A DNA stretch of 64,000 nt from Antedon bifida (GCA_963402885.1 OY727095.1:29641001-29705000); one strand, 5' to 3'. Shown: positions 11,401-23,870, numbered from the stretch's first letter. Notes: generated by a model from the sequence alone, not told the origin. Program-made: numbers and translations.

Positions 11401-14400
11401 TGTTTTGAAATCGAGTGAAACCCTGAAATAGCCGAGTTGTTGAGTAAACTGGCAGGAATAACTATGGGCTATCTGTGTACCTTTATGACCCTGGCATACT
11501 ACTGCCCATGTTGCAAGCCGTCTAATGTCTCCTTTCTTAGGCCAAAACGGCCCTCTGTGTCGCGGAAGTTAGTTTCAAAAGATGTTTAAACTAAATAATG
11601 TATTAATTATACCAATTAGAATGGTATTATTTGAATAAACGCCCAACACCTCTCCAATAAAACATCATTTAGAATAATAATCCCCCCGCCCTCTAATAAA
11701 TGCCCAGCCACATTTATTGTATTATATTATATAACATAATTATACTATTTTTAGCAGAATTCATCGGACTGTTATCTACAATTTACCAAGCATTTGTTAT
11801 TCTTTTTTGCCACTTTTCATATCTATTAGAGGATTTTATTTGATTATAAATGTTACCATATTATAAAACTAAAACGTAACGTATCCCTCGAATAAGCAAC
11901 TCCCTCAAATAAACTTCGCCTCCACACCTCCGCCCTATAAGGGCCCTACCAATCAATAAAAACTATACTTTAAAATGTTATTAATCATCTAAGACACTGT
12001 GAAACAGAGTAGGTTTTGTTTTACGAACATCGATTCAAGCACCATCAATAATGGTAACCGACCGAAAACATCCAAGCCAGAACGTCCTTCTAAAACCTTT
12101 TTTACCCGAGTCATTGTCATTCCGAGAACCATCGTCTATACTTCCTCTAGTCTTAGTAAATAACTAAACACGCTATGAATTCCCATTGGTTGCCAATTAG
12201 AAATTAGCCTACATTTTGTGATTCAACAGCTGCAGATATACCCGTTGGTCTACAGAAGTAAGTTTTCATTTACTGTTTCTCCCTTGACTAACATTCATTT
12301 TTTAATTACCCTGTAGAAACAATATACCATTCATCAAAACAAATCTACCCACATATACCACATCCTTCGTTAAAAGAAAGTACTTGTGATGTGAACTATT
12401 ATAACTTTAAATTTCCTTTTTGACTATGAATTTGAATAATAAAGATCATATTTTTACTCTTACTCGGAGTACCCGAGTCTAGGACTCGCTCGCATCTTCT
12501 CCTCTTCCTCTTCTTCTTCTTCCATCTGGACACTATTGAGCCAACTTTCAAGTCCTACTAGTTCTTACGCGTCGGCATGCGTATACTAGGGTAATAGGTG
12601 AACAAAGCTATAGAGCGAAAATGTTCGTACTTCAAACGGATGCAGAACTATGACGTCATAAACATGGTACCAATCGAAAAAAGTGCGATTTATAAAGTAC
12701 TACTCCTCCCTTATTCGTTGTTCCTAGGAGACGTAATGGTGCTGTGAGTACGTCGGTAGCTGTCGCCTTCTCCGTTTTTGTTTGGATCAAATTTGTTATG
12801 ATTGTCGTACAATAGTTTGTGCTAGTTTGTATCATATTTTGATGTTTTTTGTTTGTGGATAACCTAATTTTGTGCGAGGTTTTGTTTACTCTCCGGATGA
12901 CAATTTGAACCTAGGCGCCTATAGGTAGCCCTGTTGTGTTGGGAATACGTACGTAGTGAGCCTGCAGGTGGTGTGCTTGTCCGGTCCGTTACGGTCAATT
13001 AAGTGGAGCTCATACTTGACCTTGCGTCGGCCTAACATAAATCGGTCATTTCAACCTGAACGATGATTTGCTATACTCGAAATGAAATTTTACTTCTTTC
13101 TTCTACATGCGAGAGTAAAATACTGAACGATTTTTGCTGTAAAATGGAATATTTTGAATGGAAATGAATCTGATATATGGCAAGGAAAATGTGTCATTAA
13201 AAGCCGTAGATGTCAACTTCTTTCTTCTACATGCGAGAGTAAAATACTGAACGATTTTTGCTGTAAAACTCTAATAGAAAATGGAATATTTTGAATGGAA
13301 ACGGATCTGATATATGGCAAGGAAAAGCCGTGGACGTCGCGGTGACCGTAAAATGAGGAAAACAATTGATACTTTGATTACACACCGTTCAGTTAGACTA
13401 AATAAATCAAGAAGCGTCAAACAATCTAACCTGATTCCAGTCAATCTTAGCTAATATTAATAAGATTAATAAAAAGGTGACGAAATTCCAGTTTCCCACT
13501 TTTCTATTTACGAATCCATGTTCTATTTGTAATAAAATGGTCCATGGAAGACCTTCAGGTAACACTGGAACATAATAACATCCAAGTTTGTACACTTGCG
13601 AAAACATGGTTTAATGGAGACAGACTATATTTGCAAGGTCAGTGACTATAATATTTTCTATAAGAGCCGCACAAATACCAGAGGAGGAGGTATAGCAACC
13701 TACGTCCACAACAGCATTCCTTTTGATCACGTTGATTTTATTACTGTTCCAGACGAACTAGAATGTGTTTGGGTCAAATTACAGCCTTATAAGCTTCCCC
13801 GTGAAGTTTCTGAAATATATGTGTACAAAGACCATCAACGTGACCTCTTAAAACATCTTAATCCGATTAAAAAGTCATTATTGCTGGGGATTTCAACAGT
13901 ATCTCCCCTCTAATTAAACGTTGATTTCCACCAAGTTGTTAAAGATAAAACCAGAGGAAATTCTTGATCTCATAATATCGGACCTTAAAGATTTTTATAT
14001 GACTCCTACAATTCAAGCCCCACTTAGAAAAAGTGATCACAATGTCATTATTTGGAAACCGCTGAACTCAATTAAGTGTAATGGTAAAATGGTTACAAAT
14101 TGTTAAGCCTTGTACTGATTCGTCAATGAGAAGTTTCGGAAACTCGATTACCAAATTTGGCTGGTCGCAGGTCTATAGTATAAAAGATGTAGATGATAAA
14201 GTGAATATAATGAACAATACCCTTACCACCGCGTACAAAAAGTTTTTTCCTACCAAACATTTGCGAGTTTATTCTACCGATAGACCTTGGATTACACCAT
14301 ACATTAAGAAACTTATCAGGTATAGACAAACTGCTTTTAGAAAGAAAAAACATGAACGTTACAAAACACTTAGAAATAAGGTAATTTGGGAAATAAAGAA

Positions 14401-17400
14401 AGCTAAGGAGAAGTACTATCGTTATAAAGTAAAAACGCATAAGGTGAGCAATCCCCGTAAATGGTACGACAAAGTGAAGCAGATTTGTGGTAAACGTTAA
14501 GACAAACCAAGAATTAAATTTGATAATCCTTTACCGATCCCAGATTCCGTTGCCTCTAAACAAATTAATGAACACATCGCAAAAATTTGTCGTGAACTGG
14601 ATCCTCTCAAACTTGGTGAATGGCCTACATACCTCCCTGCTGAAAGTCCACCGCCACAAAAGTCCAACAACAATTATTAAAAGTGCAGATTAATAAATCA
14701 GTTCCACCTGGAGAAATTCCACCAGTTATCATCAAGGAATTTGCACCCGAAATAGCAGAGCCCCTAACGCATATATTTAATTCTTCTAATCTTTGAAAGA
14801 GGGTATTGCTTGGAAACAAGCTACCTTTATACTGATACCAAAGAAAAAAGGTACAGTCAGTATTGAACAGATTAGACCGATCTCGCTTACGCCACTGTTT
14901 ACTGATACTGATACTGATATTATTTTATTGTCCATAGTAATAATATAAATGGAAATTCATTTGAAACTGGCATGAAAAATATTTAAAAAACAAAGATATA
15001 CTATACAAATTCAACTAAAAACACAAATATAAATTAAAAGCTAGGTTAAGTATAATACGTACAGATTAAAAGCTTTTATCATAAAATTACAAAGACATTA
15101 AAAATACAATATTAAAAAGGAGGAATTGCACAATGATACGTTAACACTACAGTTTCCTATCTTTATTGCCGTGAGTTTATCAAATGTATGACGTTGGCTA
15201 TAAAGGCGTAACGGGATCGGTTTGTTCTTGTCTTAGGGACACAAAGCCTACCACTTCGGGATCGAATAAACTGATCATTTAGGGGATGACTGACATCACC
15301 CATTATACGCAAAGCAGCCTGTATTGATCTATCATTATATAATTCATCCAGGCAGATTGGCATATCGTCTATAAGTTTACCAGCTATTTTTACAATTTGA
15401 TTTAGCCTTTTTTATCTTTCTTGAATAAATTACCATAGTTACAAATCAGAAAGTAAGATAATACACTTTGGATCATCGTCATATAAAACAACTTCATAAT
15501 AGTGATATCAATATTGAGCGTTTTCATTTTTCGCAATATGTACATTCTTTGACATGCTTTACCAACTAATTTATCTGTGTTTGTCTTCCAGTTAAGTTTA
15601 TGATCAATGATACATCCTAAATATTTGTATTCTTCTACCATTTTAATTTCTTCTCCATTTACAACTACTGGAATCAAAGGTTCACATTCTTTCCTATAAT
15701 CAATTACAACTTCTTTAGTTTTAGTTGCATTTAATTTCAAGTTGTTTTCCTCACTCCACTTAAAGATGTATTGTCCCTCAAAATCATGAAAAATAAAGAT
15801 TTTTAAAATCGGACTTTGAATAGGCCATTTTGCAGTTTTAATGAAGTTGTTCACTTCCATAAGAAAAAAAACGGGGGAAAAAATTACCCAAAAACTCATT
15901 GTCTTCCAGACAATTTGACCATTTTTTGCTTTTAATTACATTTTTCTCAGGTAAATAAATTTTTTTCAGACCCAATTTTTTGTGAGAGTGAATAACTATT
16001 ATGTGACATTAAAATAACGTATTCAACAAAAAAATTTAAAAAAATATTTTTTTAGGGGGACAATATATCTTTAAGAAAATCGGTTATCATTTCCCTATAA
16101 CTATTTTCATCTGCATTGGTAATATAGCCAGTCAAGACGGTATCGTCAGCATATTTAACTACCGAACACATCTTGGACTTGGATCTAAAACATGCAGTGA
16201 ATAGAGAATACAGTACTGGCGAGATTACACACCCCTGTGGTATACCCACTTTTACAACTCTTTCATTTGACATAATATCGTTTAATTTTACAAATTGTGG
16301 TCTGGACTTAAGAAAGCTATATAGCTATTTTAAAGTATTTGCATTTATGTTCATATTATTCAACTTTCTAATAAGCAGTTCAGGCACTACAGTGTTAAAT
16401 GCACTGGAAAAGTCAACATATAATGATCTGACATATGACCTATTTTTGTCTAAGTGACTATATATTCTGTTTATGTGAACTAACACAGCATCTTCCACGC
16501 TGCGGTTTTCTTGATAAGCAAATTGGAAGGGGTCGTGAAAAAGTTTAGTCATATCAAACAAATGTTTAATTAAAACTTTCTCAAAACATTTTATAACGTT
16601 TGATGTGATAGCAATTGGTCTGAAATCCTTCAGTTCCCTTGGTTTTTTTATTTTGGGTAGTGGGGATATCACTGAAGTTTTCCAGATTTTAGGAACAATA
16701 CCATCATTTATACTTTGGTTAAATAGTAGAGTGAAAACAGGTGCAAGCTCAGTACTGCAGTATTTTAACACTCGACTTGGTATGCCATCAGGGCCTGTGC
16801 TCTTATTGGTTTTGGCTTTACTGAATATCTTTCTAACATTCATTTCAGTAATTAAACCAAATCTTTGAACATTTTCTAACTAAATGGTTAAATGAAGACC
16901 TATCTACCATTATAGATAAACAGCAGTTTGGTAATGTCAAAGGTATCAGCACGAGTCATTACCTTATTGTGCTCTTACACTACCTTCTTTCTGGACTGGA
17001 AAAACCTGGTCACAAAGCACGAATTCTTGCTGTAGATTTCAGCAAAGCTTTCGACCGTATTAGTCACCAGGTACTAATCAGTAAGATGATATCAATTGTT
17101 GTCAGGAAATCTATCATCCCGTGGTTCTGTAGCTTCTTAACTTGTAGAGAACAAGATAGGTGGCGCCAGTCGTTGGCAGCGGAGGGAGAAACATTTGTGC
17201 TTATTTTCCCCTTTATTTTATCGTTTTTGATGTTGCTTATTTACTTATTGGTGTCTCGTGAAGTGTTTACTGTGTTTTCTAGTATATTTGGTGTAACCGT
17301 GGATTTTTATGTCGGCCTTAATTTGACGTTTTTGATGTTTCCAGATTTACCTAATTGACTCCCATTCCTGATTAACAATGACCTTATAGTGCAATAATAT

Positions 17401-20400
17401 ATATATATGAAATTCGTAATTTAGATAGATAGGCCTACGGATGATTAATAATTTTGCTCGCAGTTTGTAAATTTGTAATTGTATATTCTTTATTTTTGTA
17501 ATGCATTTATGTATATATATATATTTTTGTATTGGATGTTTGTGTAATTTTGCTGGTTTTTCGCATATATTTTATGTTAATGTTACTGGACGCAATTCAG
17601 TTTTGTACTGCCATGTCTTTGTTTTAATAAACCAGAATAAATAAATAAATAAATAAATAAATAGTATTGAGCTTACATTTGGCATGGGTATACCACAGGG
17701 ACATGTCCTCAAAGCTATAGAGCCGGATTTTTTTATTTCAAACTGGATGCAGCCATATGACGTATCGAAGATGGTACCTTGATGCCAAACGATTTTCATC
17801 GTAATATGGCCGTGTTTGGTGTCATTTCAAAGGTCTTGACTTGAAAAATAAGAATATATACAGTAAAACCTATGATATTGTGGCGTCACTTCTGCTCCCG
17901 GAAATAGCAAAAAATAACTTTGAGATTTCATAATTTAACATAATTATGCCATTTCCTGTTATGTGACTTTTCAATATATGGCCGTTATTGGTAGTGAGGT
18001 TATTGATGTGTATGTGACGTTAGATCCCGTCTTATGACGTCATTACAGCTTCTTTTTCTTTACCCCGAGTATCGCAAATTCGTGCTTGTTCATCTTATAG
18101 AAGTTGCTTTTTTTAGAATTTTTATTTGCAGTGTAATACATTTTAATTACAGTTTATTGGTGTTTATTTCATGTTAAATACATAAACTAATATCCGTTAG
18201 AGAATGACCAAATTACATTTTTTTAAGGTGCTGAACAAGACGAAGTTACTATTAAGACGTTCTTTGAAGGATTTGATTACGAATATGATTTCCGTTCAGA
18301 TGTAAAAACACCTAATGAATTATGGGAAATTATAAATGATGTTAAGACAAAAGTGGAAAGAAATAAAGAAAAGTATAAAAGTTTCTTCATCATAATATCC
18401 AGTCATGGAAAGGGAATCACATTAAGAAATGAGGTCGGAAGAGAACTCCCGGATGACGAAGGAAAGCCAATTGTTGTTGCAGTAAGGACATTTTTGCTAT
18501 TATGAGTTGTACATCTATAAATAACGAAAAGAGTCCAATTAACTAGGCCTATAACCTAACAAATTGTTTATATTAAAATAATTGGGAGAATTAATGATTT
18601 TCTGGGAAACTTAGTTAAAATTTGTCAATCAAGGTCATGAATTGGGTAATACCAAACACCTTACTAACTAGATTCGGGTTAGCCTAATCAAATATATGTG
18701 AAAATGTTTAATCATGTTATTTTTAGGACAATATTCAACTGTTAGAACCAAACACTTTTGTGCGAGTTGATCAGATAGTTTCAAAGTTTAAAGATTTCAT
18801 GACTGGTGAGTAGAGATAATACGATTTCTATATGATTCTTGTAAATAAATTGGTATGCAAATGAATGTTTACGAGTGCGACGGTACAAATAACTTCAAGA
18901 GGTGAAAGATCTTTTAATTTAGAAATTTCATTGTCGTTACTCAACAGAGCAAAATTACAACCGGAAATCATTTTTGTTGTTAAGGGTCTTCCATCGAAAA
19001 AGAATAGAAATACACCGGACTCTTGCGGGGAGCATGCACAAAGCATTGTCGTTATACTGTTGTTAATGGGTAGTGCTGTCCGGTCTTCCGTCGACAAAAG
19101 TAGGAATACACCGCGCTCGCGAGCGTAAAAATAGGGCACCACTTTTATCATGTGATCCACAATAGTCTAATCAAATGAAAATAATCTATTTACTGTAGGT
19201 TGAACTGATGTGTGCTATAAACAAATATGTGTAAATATTCAATAAAAATCTTCTTTTTATTGGATATTTATTGTTTATTTATTGTCTGTCACGAACTCCT
19301 ATTACGTATGTTTCCGAGCGGTTGAAAACACTTTAGGAACTCCCTCGTGACATAAAAGTATAAACACAAAACTTTAACTTCTAAGAATCCCGTATGCGCT
19401 TTAAACAACAACTTCACAATAACTTTTACAATAAAAAATCCAACTCTCTTCAAAATATGCTTTCTTCCACTTACAATTGTCCTACATCCCCTTATATACA
19501 ATTTGTTCACAACCTTCTAGATCATTCCTTATATATTTCTTATTCTATTGATTTTACAGTTTCTATAAATAGTATACTTCTGGAATGTACCTGATTGTTA
19601 ATTATACATTGTTTTTTAATTTTATACATACCCTTATATTCTAGAATATTCATGATACTATATTACTGTATACAGTAAGTTAAGGAATGATAATTTATTA
19701 CATTGTCCATAAATTCATCAATATTTTATAGGCTTAATTTTAATTTGGAAATTATGTGTGTCCAGAAAGTTCTTCGATTCCACTCGCCGTAAAATAATTC
19801 ATAGTATTTAAAGTTGTTATCATTTATTCCCCAAGATTTCATGTACATTTTTATAACACTTTGACCATTGTTTTTGCTTCAAATTGTAATTATGAATCGT
19901 TAGAAACAACCAGTTCTCACACACAAGTTATGTTTCTTACTCTGCGCAATCTTAATATCTATTTAATAAATTCTTTTCAGATAAGCCAAAAGTATTGATG
20001 TTTCAAAACTGTAGAAATGTGCCAGGTGTGGAAAAGCTTGTCTCTGATTCCAAAGATTTTTGTTATTCTGGTACTATTCCACAGATTGCTGACATGGTAG
20101 TTATACATGACACAGGCAAAGGTACAGTATATAGTAATGTCACTTTCCTGTTAAAATACCAAAGGGAACATTTATTTATGCTAAACAAGAGCATGGGCAC
20201 ACAGTCCACACCCTATTTGACCCATCAAGTTACTTAGTTCTACCTCCTTAACATGTGCACCTTGTTGAACCCAAAAAAATGTGAAAATGCATCACCCACA
20301 AATGTAAAAAAAAAAACAAAAATCGGAAAACACACCCACAAATATAATAAAGAGCGCCAATGTGTGAAAACGCCCACAAATGTAAACCCAAACTAGAATT

Positions 20401-23400
20401 TAATTCGTCACTTTGACGAATTATTGGTGATCATTGTGATAAAAGATAATTTTACTGACATTTAATTTTTTAAATACATTAAAATATAAGCGCAAAACAT
20501 TCCATCCTATGGTCTGATGCATATACGCTGCATAGTGCTGTCAAGTTCTGCTATTATGTGTCATATAGAATATATACAGTACCGATATATGTATATTGTA
20601 TAGCATAGGTGAAATTACCCACATAATATGTTCTCATTTTTTGGTATGATGACGTTTTCATGAAGATGGCAATTTCGGAAGATACTCAATTCAATTCAAT
20701 TTCATTTTATTTCGGAAATATCATCCATATTAATAAACTTATAAACCATAAAACTAAACTTAAGTATATAGAATGCTTCTCCATCTACAATACATTTTGG
20801 AGTTATGGAGCATATGTTTGCAAACACAAGCAACAAGGATGTTACCACTATTCAACATACGTTGCATGAAACTATAGGTGGATTTTCGCATGTACTCATT
20901 AAAGGATGGAACACCATGGTCAATAAACATTGCACTGGCACTACTACTTCTAGAGACATTAAGTATACGGCGCAGAGCATTATTGTAGCATAGGCCTACA
21001 TTTAAGCTAAACAATTTGATACATGGAAGCGCGAATTTTAGGCGCGATGATATCATCAAAATGAAAATGGTGGCAACACTTATGAGAAAGATAATGTGTT
21101 GAGCAAGCACAAGCGAGATGTGCTCTGTTATAATTATGTGATTATTTATGACAAAAGAGAAAAAATCGTAATTTTAAATTCAGGTGCACATATGTTGACG
21201 TCATAACATGTTGTACGTCAAATTAATGTGTACATGAATTCATATCTACCTATACCTACCTGGATTTTGAGACATTACTGTGCCCCTCTTGACAAGAAGA
21301 ATATTCTTCTTTGATAACGGGTGGTTAGATCAGTACTTTTTAGTCCGGTTTTAGATTGGTTTAGATGTTGAGATTCAATCACATTTTTCGCAAAGACTTC
21401 CAACAATTTATAGTTCTTATAGAGAATATATTCTGTCTTGCTTTCGATTTCACTTTTGGTTTCTCAATTTTTAGCTGATGAACACTCTACTCATCGTAAA
21501 AATTTACTGACATCTACTTTATTGATACTTCGCATCATTTTAAATATTTGAAGCATATCGGCCCGCTGGAACTCATTGGCTTCTAATAAGTTAAAACAAA
21601 TCGGGGGTCACCGTGCATTCTGAGAAGCTATAATATAAGAGATTCAAAATAGGTATCTTTTTACACAAATTCGCATTAAATTTCCTATTGGAGAGCGCAC
21701 GACTATTTAATTTTCATTTATAGTTAATGGAAATGAAAGCTATCACGTAGGTTATGAAGAACAAATTGCGTTATTTACGTGACGTGACCAAATTTAGAAA
21801 CTGTAAGGAGCGGGGGAGTTCATTTGAGAGGGAGGCTTTTTATTTTGTTAATTGTAATAATATGGTAGGCCCTAACATTTCATAATAAAATAAATTCCCC
21901 TAGATACTGTATGAACAAATACAACATTTTTTAATTTGTTAAAATAAAACGGAAGTCGCGAAGTGATGACGAACCCGGAACTAACTTTACCGCCGACGGT
22001 TAAAAATCTACCGATGGCATTAGAAATTTTGTTTTAAAACCCTTAATAATACTTTTCTAAGACAGAAGACAGAAGAAGAAATATGGAACAATATCGTATA
22101 GGCCTGCTAAAATGGTGATTTAAATATACCTATGGCGGTACACATGGAACAACTAGGGTCAGTAACCGACACGGAGTAGGTGAGGCGCGTTTTACATTGT
22201 GTCTACCTATTTCAGAATTAAGCATAATTTATATATCGATGATGTTACGTGGTTATGAGTATGTGGTTTGATCTTGCCGAAAATGATCGCACTTGATATG
22301 GACGGCTAAAGTTTCGATCGCGATGTAATGTAAAATCCTGTGACGCAACACGGTGACTCGTGTCGTGTGCGTTACAAATTGGAAACCCCGGGCTTCGCTT
22401 ATTTTTTCACTATTATATCGGCACAAATTTGACCCTCCAAAACAAAATTCCAATGCAACTTCCGGGGACCTAGAGGTAGGTCTATATTCCAAAACTTACT
22501 TCAATCCTACCCATGGTGGGGCTCAGGTAGCGGACTCGTTTATATTAGTTTTATTACGTTGGCTCAGCTGGCTTGTTGGGCCGCGGATCGGTCCCAGTAA
22601 CCATGATCTTAAAGAGAGAAGGGCTAGGGTCCTTGAAAATTGTAATGAAATGTTGAAATTAATCTTAACCTTAAAGTGGGAAATTTGGATCTTGCTATAC
22701 CCTATCATATGGATGAACTGCTATTCTTTGATTCTGATTAATTATTTCATAGCCTAAATATTCAACTATGTTGTGACCAATCTTTTTAATCACTACATTC
22801 ATGGTATTAATTATTTTACAGTATTATAATTTTAAATTATACAATGCGCACTAGAAAAACATTTTCAAAAATATCATCACCTAACTAATCAAACTGTAAT
22901 GTGACCTGATTTATGACCATCGATCTCATAGTTAAGGACTGCATTTTATGTTAAATTGTTAGTTTTTATCGCAAACGATTTTTTCGTCATCACAGATTTC
23001 CTCATCTTTATCGTTTCAAATTAATTCAATGTCAGTGTATCACCGGGCGGTTTAGAATTTATTTTGTGCCTGTGATGTTTATATAATAATACGCTGTTAT
23101 AATTGATCAATTTTTAACTTTGACCCTTCATATCTACGTGAAATTCTGGTCTAGAAAAGTTAAATTTCAATTTGTCCCCTTTCGAGTGATGATTGATGCG
23201 CAAACATGTACGTTTTTGTGGGCATTATTATATTTTTGTGGGCGATGGTCATCGTTTTCACATTTGTGGTTGTTTTCACATTTGTGTGTGATGCGTTTTC
23301 ACATTGGTTGGTGATACGGTTTCACATTTGTGTGTGATGCCTTTTCACATTGGTGGGTGATACGTTTTCACATTTGTGATTGTTTTCACATTTGTGGGTG

Positions 23401-23808
23401 ATACGTTTTCACATTTGTGTGTAATGCGTCTTCACATTTGTGGGTGATGTGTTTTTACATATGTGGTGCTTCACATTTGTGGACGTTTCCGCATTATGGT
23501 TTCCACACACCACTTCCCAAAGCGTAGACCTAAACCAGCTTGGTCTCTTGCATGCATCTATGAAGCAATTCACAAATTAAGAGTAACTTTTTTCAGGTGG
23601 TAAAGGCTGGGTTGATAGAAATGGTGCTTGGATGTTCCAGTGCCTGTTTGTAGACTGTCGTCATATGTATGATAATGAACATTTCCTAGATGTTCTCACA
23701 CAGATGAACCATATAGTTTCACGCCGTGAAGATCGTGATAAGTCTGGATTTATCGCTAATCAAATGCCTTGTTTCACGTCAACGTTTACGAAGTTCTTTT
23801 ACTTATAA
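8418..23808 (+). CDS. Caspase-family cysteine protease without DED prodomain, six coding exons
   Basis: Predicted exons are 8418-8505, 10184-10324, 18228-18481, 18727-18805, 19981-20121 and 23597-23808. All have GT-AG borders and matching phases, giving 304 residues ending in TAA. Caspases are cytosolic proteases that cut after Asp in cell death and immune signalling. The large subunit carries RGRGYALYISNF, an R-x-G-x3-D block (residues 75-81) that supplies the S1-pocket Arg, catalytic His136 in SSHGKG and catalytic Cys198 in FQNCRN. The small subunit carries GAWMFQ and QMPCFTSTFTKFF. The pentapeptide QNCRN departs from the usual QACRG. The N-terminus is only about 30 charged residues and the length is that of an effector caspase, but the closest relative in the window is the caspase-8-like gene at 33416. 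A 3' splice site (ATATAG) lies 2 bp before the ATG, implying an upstream leader exon. Introns 2 and 5 hold most of the local transposons. Confidence 0.85.
8506..10183 (+). other. Intron 1 of the DED-less caspase gene
   Basis: The donor is GTAAGT after an A at 8505; the acceptor is TTAACAG at 10183. No coding remnant or recognised element was seen. A short inverted repeat with arms AAATATTCCTT and AAGGAATATTT lies near 9358-9405. Confidence 0.6.
11024..11166 (-). pseudogene. LINE endonuclease fragment
   Basis: The minus strand encodes FNVRGLNDEIKRNQLHDII followed by VDVACLQETKI, the N-terminal motifs (Asn, then Gln-Glu-Thr) of an AP-type LINE endonuclease. The downstream part is missing, so it is a dead fragment within caspase intron 2. 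It differs from the endonucleases of the other LINEs in the window. Confidence 0.75.
12455..12725 (+). repeat. Dispersed repeat, body segment (copy i)
   Basis: The stretch shares GAGTCTAGGACT, CATCTGGACACTATTGAG, CAAAGCTATAGAGC and GTGCGATTTATAAAGTACTA with the SINE-like repeat at 60970-61415. Part is also shared with 17664-18075. This copy has no tRNA-like head and contains a pyrimidine-rich (CTT)n run near 12500. Confidence 0.65.
13091..13339 (+). repeat. Tandem pair of about 124-bp units
   Basis: ACTTCTTTCTTCTACATGCG starts at 13092 and again at 13216, each followed by the same GTAAAATACTGAACG and TGATATATGGCAAGGAAAA segments. The second unit has a small insertion. It lies just before the LINE endonuclease remains and could be duplicated promoter-like 5' monomers of that LINE. 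Confidence 0.75.
14897..16868 (-). mobile_element. 5'-truncated CR1/Rex1-like LINE nested in the plus-strand LINE
   Basis: The minus strand encodes most of a reverse transcriptase: KSTGPDGIPSRVL, the PLPKIKKPRELKDFRPIA block, LYVDFSSAFNTVVP, GIPQGCVISPVLYSLF, VKYADDTVL with the catalytic aspartates, KTKEVVIDYRK and YKYLGCIIDHKLNW. A C-terminal tail near 15360-15163 contains SGRLCVPKTRTNRSRYAF. The endonuclease is absent. The 3' end at 14897-14925 carries an ATCAGT microsatellite. A TTAA-flanked MITE at 15764-16070 splits the frame, and a frame break also separates the core from the tail near 15360-15402. It is not functional. Confidence 0.85.
15764..16070. mobile_element. Small TTAA-flanked MITE, family copy 2
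   Basis: TTAA flanks the element at 15760-15763 and 16071-16074. The ends are AGATGTATTGTCCC and, on the other strand, AGATATATTGTCCCCC, the same as the copy at 7147. It is 307 bp. It cuts the minus-strand reverse transcriptase exactly between KYADDT-side and KTKEVV-side sequence. Removing it with one TTAA joins the two parts in phase. Confidence 0.85.
17156..17663 (+). mobile_element. Unclassified retro-insert with (AATA)n tail
   Basis: About 0.5 kb separates two in-order parts of the plus-strand LINE and ends in AATAAATAAATAAATAAATA. The start, GGTGGCGCCAGTCGTTGGC, looks like a tRNA- or LINE-leader-type sequence. A 5' start plus a 3' simple-repeat tail suggests a retroposed SINE or short LINE. 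No clear box B or target duplication was found. Confidence 0.4.
17664..18075 (+). repeat. Dispersed repeat with reverse-transcriptase trace (copy ii)
   Basis: The copy begins with a reverse-transcriptase-like trace, then ACAGGGACATGTCCTCAAAG, CTATAGAGCCGGATTTTT, and ends with TTATGACGTCATTACAGCTT and ACCCCGAGTATCGC. The same order is found at about 61185-61415. An extra segment of about 130 bp (about 17780-17960) is absent from that other copy. Confidence 0.65.
18806..19980 (+). other. Intron 4 of the DED-less caspase gene
   Basis: The donor is GTGAGT at 18806 and the acceptor is TTCTTTTCAG at 19980. Two related segments, GGTCTTCCATCGAAAAAG near 18986 and GGTCTTCCGTCGACAAAAG near 19081, form an imperfect tandem pair. 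Nothing else was recognised. Confidence 0.5.
20690..21060 (-). pseudogene. LINE reverse-transcriptase C-terminal fragment
   Basis: The minus strand encodes LCYNNALRRILNVSR, SASAMFIDHGVPSFNEYMRK and YSFMQRMLNS, the usual C-terminal region of LINE ORF2 proteins. It then runs into an AT-rich 3' tail near 20690 (AAATAAAATGAAATTGAATT on the minus strand). It is 5' truncated. Confidence 0.75.
22993..23095 (+). mobile_element. SINE 3' body fragment
   Basis: CAGATTTCCTCATCTTTATC, then CAGTGTATCACCGGGCGG and TTTAGAATTTA, match the body of the minus-strand SINE at 7985-8205. The tRNA-like head is missing. Confidence 0.65.
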
Positions 23809-23870
23809 TTTTAACTTCCTACTACGTTCTGTTCTATATAAGTTGTATTGTTTTTGGAAAATTAAAACAA

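Larger units (their letters stand above)
12727..17707 (+). mobile_element. Degenerate plus-strand LINE, interrupted twice
   Basis: Pieces of one LINE occur in order: endonuclease (13580-13900), linker region (about 14080-14690), reverse transcriptase start (14695-14895), reverse transcriptase middle (16869-17155) and a last trace with FGMGIPQGHVL (17664-17707). Motifs include TRGGGIATYV in the endonuclease and AVDFSKAFDRISHQ in the reverse transcriptase. Several frameshifts break it. A minus-strand LINE sits in the first gap and a (AATA)n-tailed insert in the second. Bases 12727-13580 may be its 5' untranslated part, including a tandem pair at 13091-13339. Confidence 0.75.
20270..23500. repeat. 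Intron 5 inverted arrays of a CACAAATGTG-type word
   Basis: Near 20270-20390 the plus strand repeats CACCCACAAATGTAAAA-type words. Near 23205-23490 the complementary word TTTTCACATTTGTGGGTGA is repeated about ten times. The two arrays are in opposite orientation and 2.8 kb apart. They may be subterminal repeats of one large non-autonomous element inserted in caspase intron 5, or two separate arrays. Confidence 0.5.

Noticed and set aside
23205-23490. Regular short repeats resembling a CRISPR array
   Set aside because: Units are degenerate and have no unique spacers of constant length, and the setting is an animal intron.
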